Source: JAWOJF01 sp046481785 (GTDB taxonomy: Bacteria; Bacteroidota; Ignavibacteria; Ignavibacteriales; Ignavibacteriaceae). From it: a stretch of 9,045 nucleotides of DNA. Below the pieces are notes generated by a model. The model did no database searches. It was not told where the DNA came from and saw nothing but the letters and a program-made list of their open reading frames with translations. This document shows positions 1 through 5,942 of this stretch, one piece after another (within the stretch, counting starts at the first letter, position 1; each line of letters begins with the position of its first letter). A program made the translations under genes and the position numbers. The stretch lies in assembly GCA_046481785.1 (NCBI GenBank), contig JAWOJF010000033.1, positions 1-9,045 on the forward strand, written 5' to 3'.

Positions 1-604
1 CTACAGATTCCCGTATAAGTTTATATCCTGTAAAGAGAATATTAACAGCAACTCCAATAGCAAATAAAGGGTCTAAAATTACATAACCTGTAATCATTAC
101 AAGAAGTACTCCAATAATAACACCAATGCTTGTGTAAGAATCGGTTAATACATGTTTGCCGTCAGCAATAAGAGTTAGCGAATTTGTTCTCTTTCCGGTT
201 CTTAAAAGGTACAGACCCAAAAAAAGGTTAACACCACCGGCGGCTGCCACTATCAAAACACCTATATCAAGCTGTTTCAACACAGGTACTGTAATAATAT
301 CCAATACCGATTTATAAATAATAAACAGGGCAGCGGCAATAATTAACAAACCTTCAACTGCTGCAGAAAAGTATTCAACATTGCCGTGTCCATATGGATG
401 TGAGTCGTCTGCAGGTTTTGAACTAAGAATAATGCTGTATAATGCCATAGAAGTTGCAAGTATATGCACAACTGATTCTGCTGCATCAGAAAAAATTGCG
501 GCAGAACCTGTTAAAAGGTAGGCTCCCATCTTGGCAACAAACATTCCCATTCCAACAAAGAGGGAAATGAGTGCAGCTTTTCTTTTTAATGCAAAATCGT
601 TCAA
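1..604 (-). CDS. Cation diffusion facilitator (CDF) metal transporter, 3' end outside window
   Basis: This is a divalent metal/proton antiporter of the CDF family in the inner membrane, exporting a metal such as Zn, Fe, Mn or Co. The 201 visible residues cover the transmembrane region; the C-terminal cytoplasmic domain lies beyond the left edge. The loop ADDSHPYGHGNVEYFSA (65-81) is a family hallmark. TM2 carries SDAAESVVH (39-47) and TM5 carries ADGKHVLTD (147-155). By comparison with E. coli YiiP recalled from memory (constant offset of two residues), site A would be E43, H47, H151 and D155, and site B residues D66, H69 and H73 are kept. I chose a TTG start at 602-604. It has AGGGG four bases upstream and gives a short positive N-terminus before TM1, whereas the first in-frame ATG (codon 19) would cut TM1. 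The gene lies 87 bp after the phosphatase gene on the same strand and may be co-transcribed. The family is secure; the metal cannot be read from sequence. Confidence 0.93.
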   Translation of the reverse strand, partial: MNDFALKRKAALISLFVGMGMFVAKMGAYLLTGSAAIFSDAAESVVHILATSMALYSIILSSKPADDSHPYGHGNVEYFSAAVEGLLIIAAALFIIYKSVLDIITVPVLKQLDIGVLIVAAAGGVNLFLGLYLLRTGKRTNSLTLIADGKHVLTDSYTSIGVIIGVLLVMITGYVILDPLFAIGVAVNILFTGYKLIRESV

Positions 605-691
605 TAGTCCCCTTTAAAACTAATTACTGTAAAATAAGAAATTATTAATAATTAAGTAATGAAATATTTTGGTATTTACAGAGTAATGATT

Positions 692-1771
692 TTATATTGC
701 TTTCATAACAATCATGGTTAGATCATCATGGCGGGGTGTGGATTGGGCAAAGGATTCAACGGCATCAAGTATAGCATCTTTAATTAAACCGGCAGGTTTA
801 TGGGCATTTTGCCGGATAACCCTGTTTAGTCTTTCCTCACCGAATTCCTGCAGGTATCCATTCATAGCCTCAACAACTCCGTCAGTATAAAAAACAAGAA
901 TATCTCCCGTTTCCGGCTCAATACTTATTTCTTCCAGAGTCTTTTCAAAAAGGATATTATTGCCTAAACCAATACCCATACCATAAGGAATAATATTTTT
1001 ACACATATTTTCTTTTCGTGAATAAAGTATCAGGGGGAGGTGGCCGGCACGGCATAATTTCAATGTTTTCCCTGAATTTAAATGCGCCATGCTTACAGTA
1101 AAAAAAGATCCTGCACGGAGCATTTTATTTAAATTACTGTTAAGGGCTACTAAAATAGATTTTGGAGAGTCGTGAGTTAAAACAAGATTATGCAGAATTG
1201 CTCTTACCTGCACCATATGAATTGCTGCCGCCATACCTTTACCCGATATATCACCTATTACCAGGTACATCTTATCCGGAATACTTTCATCAATAATAAA
1301 ATCAAAATAATCTCCGCCTACTTCCCGTGCACTGTCAGAATAACCGCATATTTCATAATTTTTATTTAAAGGAGATTCTTTTGGCATAAGGCTGGATTGA
1401 ATGTCGCGTGCAACTGAAAGTTCGTCTTTTGCAGTTATTTTATCGGCAAGCTCAAATGCTATCAGAAGGTTAACTAGCAAAAATGAAAAAACCGCCCATT
1501 GCCAGTTCCCGTTAAAATAGCCCAGCATAAAAATAATTAATGCAATGGAATAGACTATTCTCCTGGCGGGGGACATCTGCATGAGGAATTCTATAAATAA
1601 ATTGCGGATGAACTTGATTCTGCCTGTTACAGAAGTATCTTTGTCGGATTGTTTCATCCGGTTTACATAAAAATCATATACTTCCGGGGCATCCTGCTTA
1701 AAGAGTTTTTCCAGATCTTTATAACTAAAATCTTTTGTGTAATATTTGTAAAAGTTTCTTATTCTATCCAT
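692..1771 (-). CDS. Membrane-anchored PP2C/SpoIIE-type serine phosphatase (RsbU-like)
   Basis: This is a predicted Mn/Mg-dependent serine/threonine phosphatase of the SpoIIE/RsbU group. Such enzymes usually dephosphorylate an anti-anti-sigma (STAS) protein in a partner-switching pathway. The N-terminus (1-70) is charged and of unknown type. Two hydrophobic segments follow at about 71-85 and 90-107, making a membrane hairpin, then a linker ARDIQSSLMP (121-130) typical of signalling phosphatases. The catalytic domain spans about 138-359 and contains REVGGDYFD (149-157), GDISGKGMAAA (173-183), RAGHLPLILY (241-250), YTDGVVEAMN (295-304) and RHDDLTMIVMK (347-357). The likely metal-binding aspartates D154, D174, D297 and D349 or D350 are all present, so it should be active. 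No PAS, GAF or receiver domain is visible, so the input signal is unknown. It begins 18 bp after the aminotransferase stop with only a weak GGAAA ribosome site, which suggests an operon. No STAS or anti-sigma gene occurs in the window, so its substrate is encoded elsewhere. Confidence 0.95.
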   Translation of the reverse strand: MDRIRNFYKYYTKDFSYKDLEKLFKQDAPEVYDFYVNRMKQSDKDTSVTGRIKFIRNLFIEFLMQMSPARRIVYSIALIIFMLGYFNGNWQWAVFSFLLVNLLIAFELADKITAKDELSVARDIQSSLMPKESPLNKNYEICGYSDSAREVGGDYFDFIIDESIPDKMYLVIGDISGKGMAAAIHMVQVRAILHNLVLTHDSPKSILVALNSNLNKMLRAGSFFTVSMAHLNSGKTLKLCRAGHLPLILYSRKENMCKNIIPYGMGIGLGNNILFEKTLEEISIEPETGDILVFYTDGVVEAMNGYLQEFGEERLNRVIRQNAHKPAGLIKDAILDAVESFAQSTPRHDDLTMIVMKAI

Positions 1772-1789
1772 ACTATAATTTTCCAGAAA

Positions 1790-2935
1790 TTAAAGTTTTC
1801 TTAATCTTTCAGCGGCTTCAACTAAAACTTCATCTTTTTTGGCAAAACATAATCTTATTATTTTACCGGAGTAAGATGAAGAGTAAAAGGGAGAAAGGGG
1901 AATTACTGCAACGCCTTTTTCTTTAGTTAAATAATTCGAAAAATCGGTATCCGTCATTTGGGAGATATCAGAATAATCTAAAAGCTGGAAGTAAGTTCCT
2001 TTTGCCGGAATAAAGGAAAATCCTGAATCCCTGAGATGTTTCAGCATCAGGTCTCTTTTGCCCTGGTAGAATTTGTTTAAAGTCAGATAATGCTCCTTAT
2101 TATCAAGAAAATCTGCAAATGCATACTGTGCCGGGGTATTAATTGAAAAGACAATAAACTGGTGCACCTTTTTAAACTCATTCATCAGGTTCTCCGGGGC
2201 AGCGCAGTAACCAAGTTTCCAGCCGGTTGTATGGTATGTTTTTCCAAAAGAGCTTATTACAAAACTTCTTTCAGAAAGTTCTGCCGAGCCGGCTATACTT
2301 ATATGTTTTTCATTATCAAAAACTATATGCTCATAAACCTCATCGCTTACAATAAGGATATTACTATCCCTGGTAATTTCCTCTAATATTCTGATATCCG
2401 CATCATTTATTACACTGCCGGTCGGATTATGTGGTGAATTGATAATAATCATTCTTGTTTTGGCGGTAACAGCATTTTTTACAAGTTCCCATTGAATTGA
2501 ATAATTATCCTGGTTCAGGGGGACAAAGACAGGAATTCCGCCGTTAACAATTACCGAAGGAGCGTAAGAGTCATAAGCCGGCTCCATTAGAATAACTTCA
2601 TCACCTTTATTTATTGCACACGTAATGGCAGTAAAAACGGCCTGTGTGGCTCCTGCTGTAACAAGTATTTCAGTATCAGGGTTATATTTTCTGCTGTAAA
2701 GCTGTTCTATTTTTTCCGAAAGCTTATAGCGTAATTGAGGAACCCCCTGCATTGGTGCATATTGATTATAACCGGAATCAAGATAATGTTTGAATAATCT
2801 GAACAATTCTTCCGGGCCGTCAAAATCTGGAAAACCTTGCGAAAGATTTATGGCATTATACTCCAGTGCCATTTTGCTCATAGTTGTGAAAATGCTTGTA
2901 CCGGTATAAGGCAGTTTTGATTTTATATTGGGCAC
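1790..2935 (-). CDS. ybdL: PLP-dependent methionine aminotransferase, YbdL type
   Basis: This is a class I/II (fold type I) aminotransferase. From memory it resembles E. coli YbdL, a methionine-preferring 2-oxoacid aminotransferase, along almost its whole length; 381 residues matches the family size. Shared blocks include AINLSQGFPDFDGP (28-41), NQYAPMQGV (57-65), VTAGATQA (92-99), SPHNPTG (167-173), SDEVYEHI (197-204), SSFGKTYHTTGWKLGYC (228-244) and IRLCFAKK (360-367). K232 is the lysine expected to form the PLP aldimine. N170, D198 and Y201 are the usual cofactor contacts, and R361 should bind the substrate carboxylate. The start is GTG at 2933-2935. No clear Shine-Dalgarno precedes it, but the N-terminal alignment to YbdL fits. 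A role in methionine salvage from 4-methylthio-2-oxobutanoate or in amino-acid catabolism is inferred; kynurenine or glutamine transaminase activity is possible in this subgroup. It is the first gene of its block, transcribed away from the lipoprotein gene. Confidence 0.94.
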   Translation of the reverse strand: MPNIKSKLPYTGTSIFTTMSKMALEYNAINLSQGFPDFDGPEELFRLFKHYLDSGYNQYAPMQGVPQLRYKLSEKIEQLYSRKYNPDTEILVTAGATQAVFTAITCAINKGDEVILMEPAYDSYAPSVIVNGGIPVFVPLNQDNYSIQWELVKNAVTAKTRMIIINSPHNPTGSVINDADIRILEEITRDSNILIVSDEVYEHIVFDNEKHISIAGSAELSERSFVISSFGKTYHTTGWKLGYCAAPENLMNEFKKVHQFIVFSINTPAQYAFADFLDNKEHYLTLNKFYQGKRDLMLKHLRDSGFSFIPAKGTYFQLLDYSDISQMTDTDFSNYLTKEKGVAVIPLSPFYSSSYSGKIIRLCFAKKDEVLVEAAERLRKL

Positions 2936-2985
2936 AGGTAACTTTTTTTTTGATTTAATCTAATTTAATAAAATAATTCTTTTAA

Positions 2986-3019
2986 TTTTGGCTTATAGCA
3001 GAATAATATTTAACTTTTG
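2986..3019 (+). promoter_or_regulatory. Candidate Bacteroidota-style promoter for the lipoprotein gene
   Basis: TTTTG (2986-2990) and TAACTTTTG (3011-3019) are 20 bp apart. This approximates the -33 TTG / -7 TAnnTTTG promoter described for Bacteroidota, though with one extra T in the -7 element. The pair lies 36 bp upstream of the lipoprotein ATG within the 119-bp divergent region 2936-3054. AT-rich DNA yields such matches by chance, so this is tentative. Confidence 0.3.
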
Positions 3020-3054
3020 TTACTTCAATAAATTTAATAATCCGAAAGGCCCCT

Positions 3055-3438
3055 ATGCGCATTAGTATACTTTTTTTCTTTATGATATTATCAATTGGAC
3101 TCATAAGCTGTTCCGATTCTGATTCAACCTCACCGGAAGATAAAACTTATGATGTTGAGTACAGGGTAACAGGATCTGCAAATGTAAGCGAAATAAGATA
3201 TTTAACACACACCGGAGACACTCTTACCGCACTTAATATCAATTCCGGCTGGAGTTACAAATGGGCTAACAAGGGGAAATCAGGAGACCAAACTTATTTA
3301 AGAGTTCTTCTCGTAAATACTTCAGGCATGGCACATCTTCAAATACTGGCAAATAACTCAGTATTGCTTGCCGATTCCATTGAGGGCTATGCTAACGCTG
3401 TTGTATCGCTTGGAAGGGGTACTACCTTACCTTACTAG
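3055..3438 (+). CDS. Small secreted lipoprotein of unknown function, MmpS-like beta domain
   Basis: This 127-residue protein is probably anchored to a membrane facing the periplasm. It has a signal sequence of about 18 residues and a lipobox LISC with the lipidated cysteine at C19, followed by the Ser/Asp-rich flexible stretch SDSDSTSPEDK. The rest (about 32-127) alternates in the manner of a small beta-sandwich: VEYRVTGSANVSEIRYLT (34-51), a tryptophan-containing middle (GWSYKWANKG), and a C-terminal half with two asparagines before a predicted turn (ANNSVLLAD). The VTG-a-xx-I-xY-xxxGD pattern recalls MmpS-like accessory domains and related lipoproteins. This is a resemblance by eye, not an assignment. 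GAAAGG lies five bases before the ATG. The gene stands alone between a divergent aminotransferase and a strong terminator, so it is monocistronic and its context gives no role. Confidence 0.85.
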   Translation: MRISILFFFMILSIGLISCSDSDSTSPEDKTYDVEYRVTGSANVSEIRYLTHTGDTLTALNINSGWSYKWANKGKSGDQTYLRVLLVNTSGMAHLQILANNSVLLADSIEGYANAVVSLGRGTTLPY

Positions 3439-3461
3439 ATTTTTAGATTAGATTAAACTTT

Positions 3462-3497
3462 AAACCCAATTCCTTTGATGAATTGGGTTTGTTATTT
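3462..3497 (+). terminator. Rho-independent terminator between convergent genes
   Basis: An 11-bp perfect stem, AAACCCAATTC (3462-3472) and GAATTGGGTTT (3480-3490), encloses a 7-nt loop CTTTGAT and is followed by GTTATTTT. It starts 23 bp after the lipoprotein stop. It also lies 11 bp past the stop of the convergent Sel1-repeat gene, with a T-containing tail (TTTAAAGTTTAAT) on the other strand, so it probably works in both directions. Confidence 0.85.
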
Positions 3498-3501
3498 TAA
3501 A

Positions 3502-5085
3502 TTAGTTTATATTATAAATACTTTCATCGGGGCGGACTGAATCGTAAATCCTTTGTAACTCTTTATAAGCATACTGGCTGCCGCGCTGGGCAGCGTACCT
3601 GTAATATTTTACAGCCTCAGCCATGCTCATTTTTGTGCCTTTCCCTGTTTCATAGCAGTATGCAAGTGAAACCTGTGAAAGAAGTGAGCCGTCCTCTGCA
3701 GCTTCTAAAAGTTCCTCAAACGAGTATTGATACTGTCCCGGATTACCGGTATCAAAAATAATTGCAGTTTCTATCCTTACTTTTGCTTCTTTGCTTCCCA
3801 GTCTTTCAGCATCCTTCCATATAGAAATTGCCTTTGATTTATCTTCATCACCTGTTTTCCCGGTATAATAGGAAAGCCCCAGCTCCGACATAGCAGGCAA
3901 ATACCTTAATGAAGCTGATTTTGTGAGCAGATTTAATGCATCTCTTTCTGCTATCCGGTTATCAAAACCAAGTGTATGTAATCCATGCCATACAAACATT
4001 GCTTCAGCATCATTATTATCAACTTTTTGCCTAAGCTGCGCGTAATAGTTTCCGGCTTTTATCATCTCATACAGCAGGAAAGGGGCGCGGGGTGAATCCA
4101 TTCTCATTGCACGAATATAATATGCCGATGCAGTTATCAGATCTTGTTTAAAATATTTTCCTTCCTCATAGAATCTGCCTAAAAGAGTTAATGCTTCGGG
4201 ACTGCCGTTTTCAGCAAATTTTAATACCAGCGAAACATCTAGGGAATCAAAACTAAGCGTAGAATCTTTTCCATCAGGGGAGTTTATATAAATATTTTCT
4301 GTTAACTGTTTATTACCAATATAATTCAAATCCTCTAAAAGAGTCTCGCTTTCTATTTTAACAGTAGTATCAGCAGCTGCATCAAAATCAATAAAGACCA
4401 GCCCCAAAGACGAGCTAATAGAATTATTGCCTTTATCTTTTATATCGATATTACTTTTACTGTTTTCAGAAGCTATTTGTCTTTTTATTGCAGAAGTATC
4501 AATAGATGCCGTATCTATTTTTTTTGAAATTTCTTCCAGGGGTTTTTTAGCAGGTTCAAAATCAGTATCAGCGGCCTTTTTAAGCCACACATAAGCAGTT
4601 TTAAGATCCCTTTTAACAATCAGATTATCTGTATAGAAAAGGCCAACAATATGCTGTGCTGCCGGCATACCATCATTAGCAGCCGTTTTAAATTGATCAA
4701 AAGCCATAAAGGGGTTCCATTCCACCCCCCAGCCGTTTAACAGGAGAATACCGTAATTAAAGGCTGCCGCAGGTAGTTTTTTACCGGCGGCTTTTTTAAT
4801 CCAGTATGCACCAAGTGTAGTATCAGCTTTCATCCCGTCACCAAGAAGATACCTTATTCCCAGTTCATGCTGAGCAAGAGGATCGCCTGCGTTTGCTTCT
4901 TTAATAAGATTAAACTGCTGCCATATCTGGTAAGACAAATCGGGCTGATAAAAAAGATTTGTTCTCTTTCTTGGTTTATTCTTTTTAAATGCCAGGGATT
5001 GAGTGGTATCCTGTGCAAAACTATCGGAAATGAATAAAAATAACAGTGTTATTAACAGGAAATGGCAATTTTTATTGATTTTCAA
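3502..5085 (-). CDS. Secreted Sel1-like repeat protein
   Basis: This is a 527-residue predicted periplasmic or outer-membrane-facing scaffold built from Sel1-like (SLR/TPR-related) alpha-helical repeats, which usually mediate protein-protein contacts. A signal peptide is visible: KINKN, then a hydrophobic core (8-20), then SFAQ with likely cleavage near A24 or Q25. Repeats fall in two groups. Three lie near the N-terminus (about 67-102, 103-139, 140-176), with units such as AQHELGIRYLLGDG and AYWIKKAA. About four more lie in the C-terminal half (about 293-328, 357-394, 395-431 and 466-503), including SLAYCYETGKG and AVKYYRYAAQRG. Between them, about 190-285 is Asp/Ser-rich and probably disordered or a separate small domain. 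The start is TTG at 5083-5085: no in-frame ATG precedes the signal peptide, and the ribosome site is weak. It is monocistronic, with its stop next to the shared terminator. Its partner is unknown. Confidence 0.88.
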   Translation of the reverse strand: MKINKNCHFLLITLLFLFISDSFAQDTTQSLAFKKNKPRKRTNLFYQPDLSYQIWQQFNLIKEANAGDPLAQHELGIRYLLGDGMKADTTLGAYWIKKAAGKKLPAAAFNYGILLLNGWGVEWNPFMAFDQFKTAANDGMPAAQHIVGLFYTDNLIVKRDLKTAYVWLKKAADTDFEPAKKPLEEISKKIDTASIDTSAIKRQIASENSKSNIDIKDKGNNSISSSLGLVFIDFDAAADTTVKIESETLLEDLNYIGNKQLTENIYINSPDGKDSTLSFDSLDVSLVLKFAENGSPEALTLLGRFYEEGKYFKQDLITASAYYIRAMRMDSPRAPFLLYEMIKAGNYYAQLRQKVDNNDAEAMFVWHGLHTLGFDNRIAERDALNLLTKSASLRYLPAMSELGLSYYTGKTGDEDKSKAISIWKDAERLGSKEAKVRIETAIIFDTGNPGQYQYSFEELLEAAEDGSLLSQVSLAYCYETGKGTKMSMAEAVKYYRYAAQRGSQYAYKELQRIYDSVRPDESIYNIN

Positions 5086-5203
5086 ATATTCAAATTTCTT
5101 TGTTAAAGAGAGGTTATTTAGTAAATAATAAAAGAAACATCAAGTCAATTTACTTTATCACAATTAAAATAATTAAAACTATTATTAGACGCACAATAGT
5201 TAT

Positions 5204-5228
5204 GTAAAGTTTAATAACTTTACTTTTT
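5204..5228 (+). terminator. AT-rich hairpin with T-tail in the region upstream of the YciF-like gene
   Basis: GTAAAGTT (5204-5211) and AACTTTAC (5216-5223) form a perfect 8-bp stem with a 4-nt loop TAAT, followed directly by five T residues (5224-5228). It looks like a weak intrinsic terminator in the plus direction, but no upstream plus-strand gene exists for it to end. It may instead be an operator or the end of a short untranslated RNA. Confidence 0.35.
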
Positions 5229-5275
5229 ATCAATGCTAAACGTTAATGCCTATCAAACATGGATGTTCTGTGTTA

Positions 5276-5294
5276 AATATCATTTAATATCATT
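5276..5294. repeat. 9-bp direct repeat with 10-bp period
   Basis: AATATCATT occurs at 5276-5284 and again at 5286-5294. The 10-bp period is close to one helical turn and places both copies on the same DNA face. They lie just upstream of the candidate -35 at 5310, the usual position of an activator site such as a response-regulator dimer site. The function is inferred from position only. Confidence 0.4.
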
Positions 5295-5304
5295 CAGTAT
5301 AATT

Positions 5305-5335
5305 TTATATTGAACTTAAAGTTAGTTCAATATAA
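5305..5335. promoter_or_regulatory. 12-bp inverted repeat overlapping a candidate promoter of the YciF-like gene
   Basis: TTATATTGAACT (5305-5316) and AGTTCAATATAA (5324-5335) are perfect inverted copies around a 7-bp spacer. Embedded in it are TTGAAC (5310-5315) and TATAAT (5331-5336), a sigma70-like -35/-10 pair with a shortish 15-bp spacer. A dimeric repressor bound here would block polymerase. The ATG is 45 bp downstream, preceded by a strong AAGGAG at 5366-5371. The symmetry is read directly; operator function is inferred, and an RNA hairpin in the leader is the alternative. Confidence 0.55.
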
Positions 5336-5380
5336 TAGCCCGCATATTTTAACATTTCAAAGAAAAAGGAGAAAAACAGT

Positions 5381-5887
5381 ATGGCAACAGCAAAAGTGAA
5401 AACCCTTGAAGATCTGTTTTTAGATGAGCTGAAAGATATATATAATGCTGAAAATCAGCTTTCAAAAGCCTTGCCAAAAATGGCAAAGAAAGCCGTTTCT
5501 GAAGAACTACGAACTGCTATTGAAGATCATTTAAAAGAAACTGAAAACCAGATTGAACGATTAGAAAAGGTTTTTGCTGAAATAGATCAGACAGCTAAAG
5601 GTAAAATCTGTAAAGCAATGAAAGGGTTGATTGAAGAAGGAACTGAAATTATGGAAGAAGCTTCTGAGGATGAAGTTAGAGATGCAGGTATAATTTCTGC
5701 TGCTCAAAAAGTGGAGCATTATGAAATTGCATCTTATGGTACGTTGGTAACATTTGCTAAAACTCTTGGTTATAAAAAAGCTGCAGATCTTTTGCAGGAA
5801 ACCCTTGATGAAGAAAAAAAGACAGACCAATTATTGTCTGAATTAGCAGTCTCGGGTATTAATGAAGGTGCTGACAAAGAAGAATAA
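5381..5887 (+). CDS. yciF: YciF-like ferritin-like stress protein (DUF892)
   Basis: This 168-residue all-helical protein belongs to the DUF892/YciF family, a ferritin-like four-helix bundle with a probable di-metal site. E. coli YciF is induced by stress, but its biochemical role is not settled. Matches to YciF recalled from memory include TLEDLFLDELKDIYNAENQL (8-27), HLKETENQIERLE (50-62), KGLIEEGTEIMEE (81-93), AAQKVEHYEIASYGTL (107-122) and LLQETLDEEKKTD (137-149). Candidate metal ligands are E24, E53, E112, H113, E115 and E143 or E144. An acidic tail (GADKEE) ends the protein. It is cytoplasmic, with no signal sequence. AAGGAG lies nine bases before the ATG, the strongest ribosome site in the window, which suggests high expression when induced. 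A hairpin terminator follows closely, then a second stress-family helical-bundle gene. The inverted repeat upstream suggests tight transcriptional control. Confidence 0.94.
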   Translation: MATAKVKTLEDLFLDELKDIYNAENQLSKALPKMAKKAVSEELRTAIEDHLKETENQIERLEKVFAEIDQTAKGKICKAMKGLIEEGTEIMEEASEDEVRDAGIISAAQKVEHYEIASYGTLVTFAKTLGYKKAADLLQETLDEEKKTDQLLSELAVSGINEGADKEE

Positions 5888-5896
5888 TAAACTTAT

Positions 5897-5923
5897 AATA
5901 CCGGCGCCTGCCGGTATTTTTTT
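5897..5923 (+). terminator. Rho-independent terminator after the YciF-like gene
   Basis: A 9-bp perfect stem, AATACCGGC (5897-5905) and GCCGGTATT (5910-5918), encloses the tetraloop GCCT, and a run of seven T residues spans 5917-5923. It starts 9 bp after the YciF-like stop and ends 19 bp before the next ATG. That next gene is therefore expressed either by partial readthrough or from its own promoter. Confidence 0.9.
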
Positions 5924-5942
5924 AAAAATTTTAGGGGGCTTG

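Noticed and set aside
1735..1926. Plus-strand open frame of 63 codons
   Set aside because: It lies antisense across the phosphatase start and aminotransferase end, has no ribosome site and no recognisable pattern, so it is a shadow of the real minus-strand genes.
2162..2386. Plus-strand open frame of 74 codons
   Set aside because: It is entirely antisense to the conserved catalytic core of the aminotransferase.
5561..5830. Minus-strand open frame of 89 codons rich in Phe, Ser and Cys
   Set aside because: It is antisense to the well-supported YciF-like gene; the Phe/Ser/Cys bias is what Glu/Lys/Ala-rich helical genes give on the reverse strand.
5862..5942. Extended N-terminus for the PA2169-type protein
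   Set aside because: The extra 27 codons overlap the YciF-like gene end and the terminator hairpin, and ATG at 5943 has its own AGGGGG and begins where family similarity begins.
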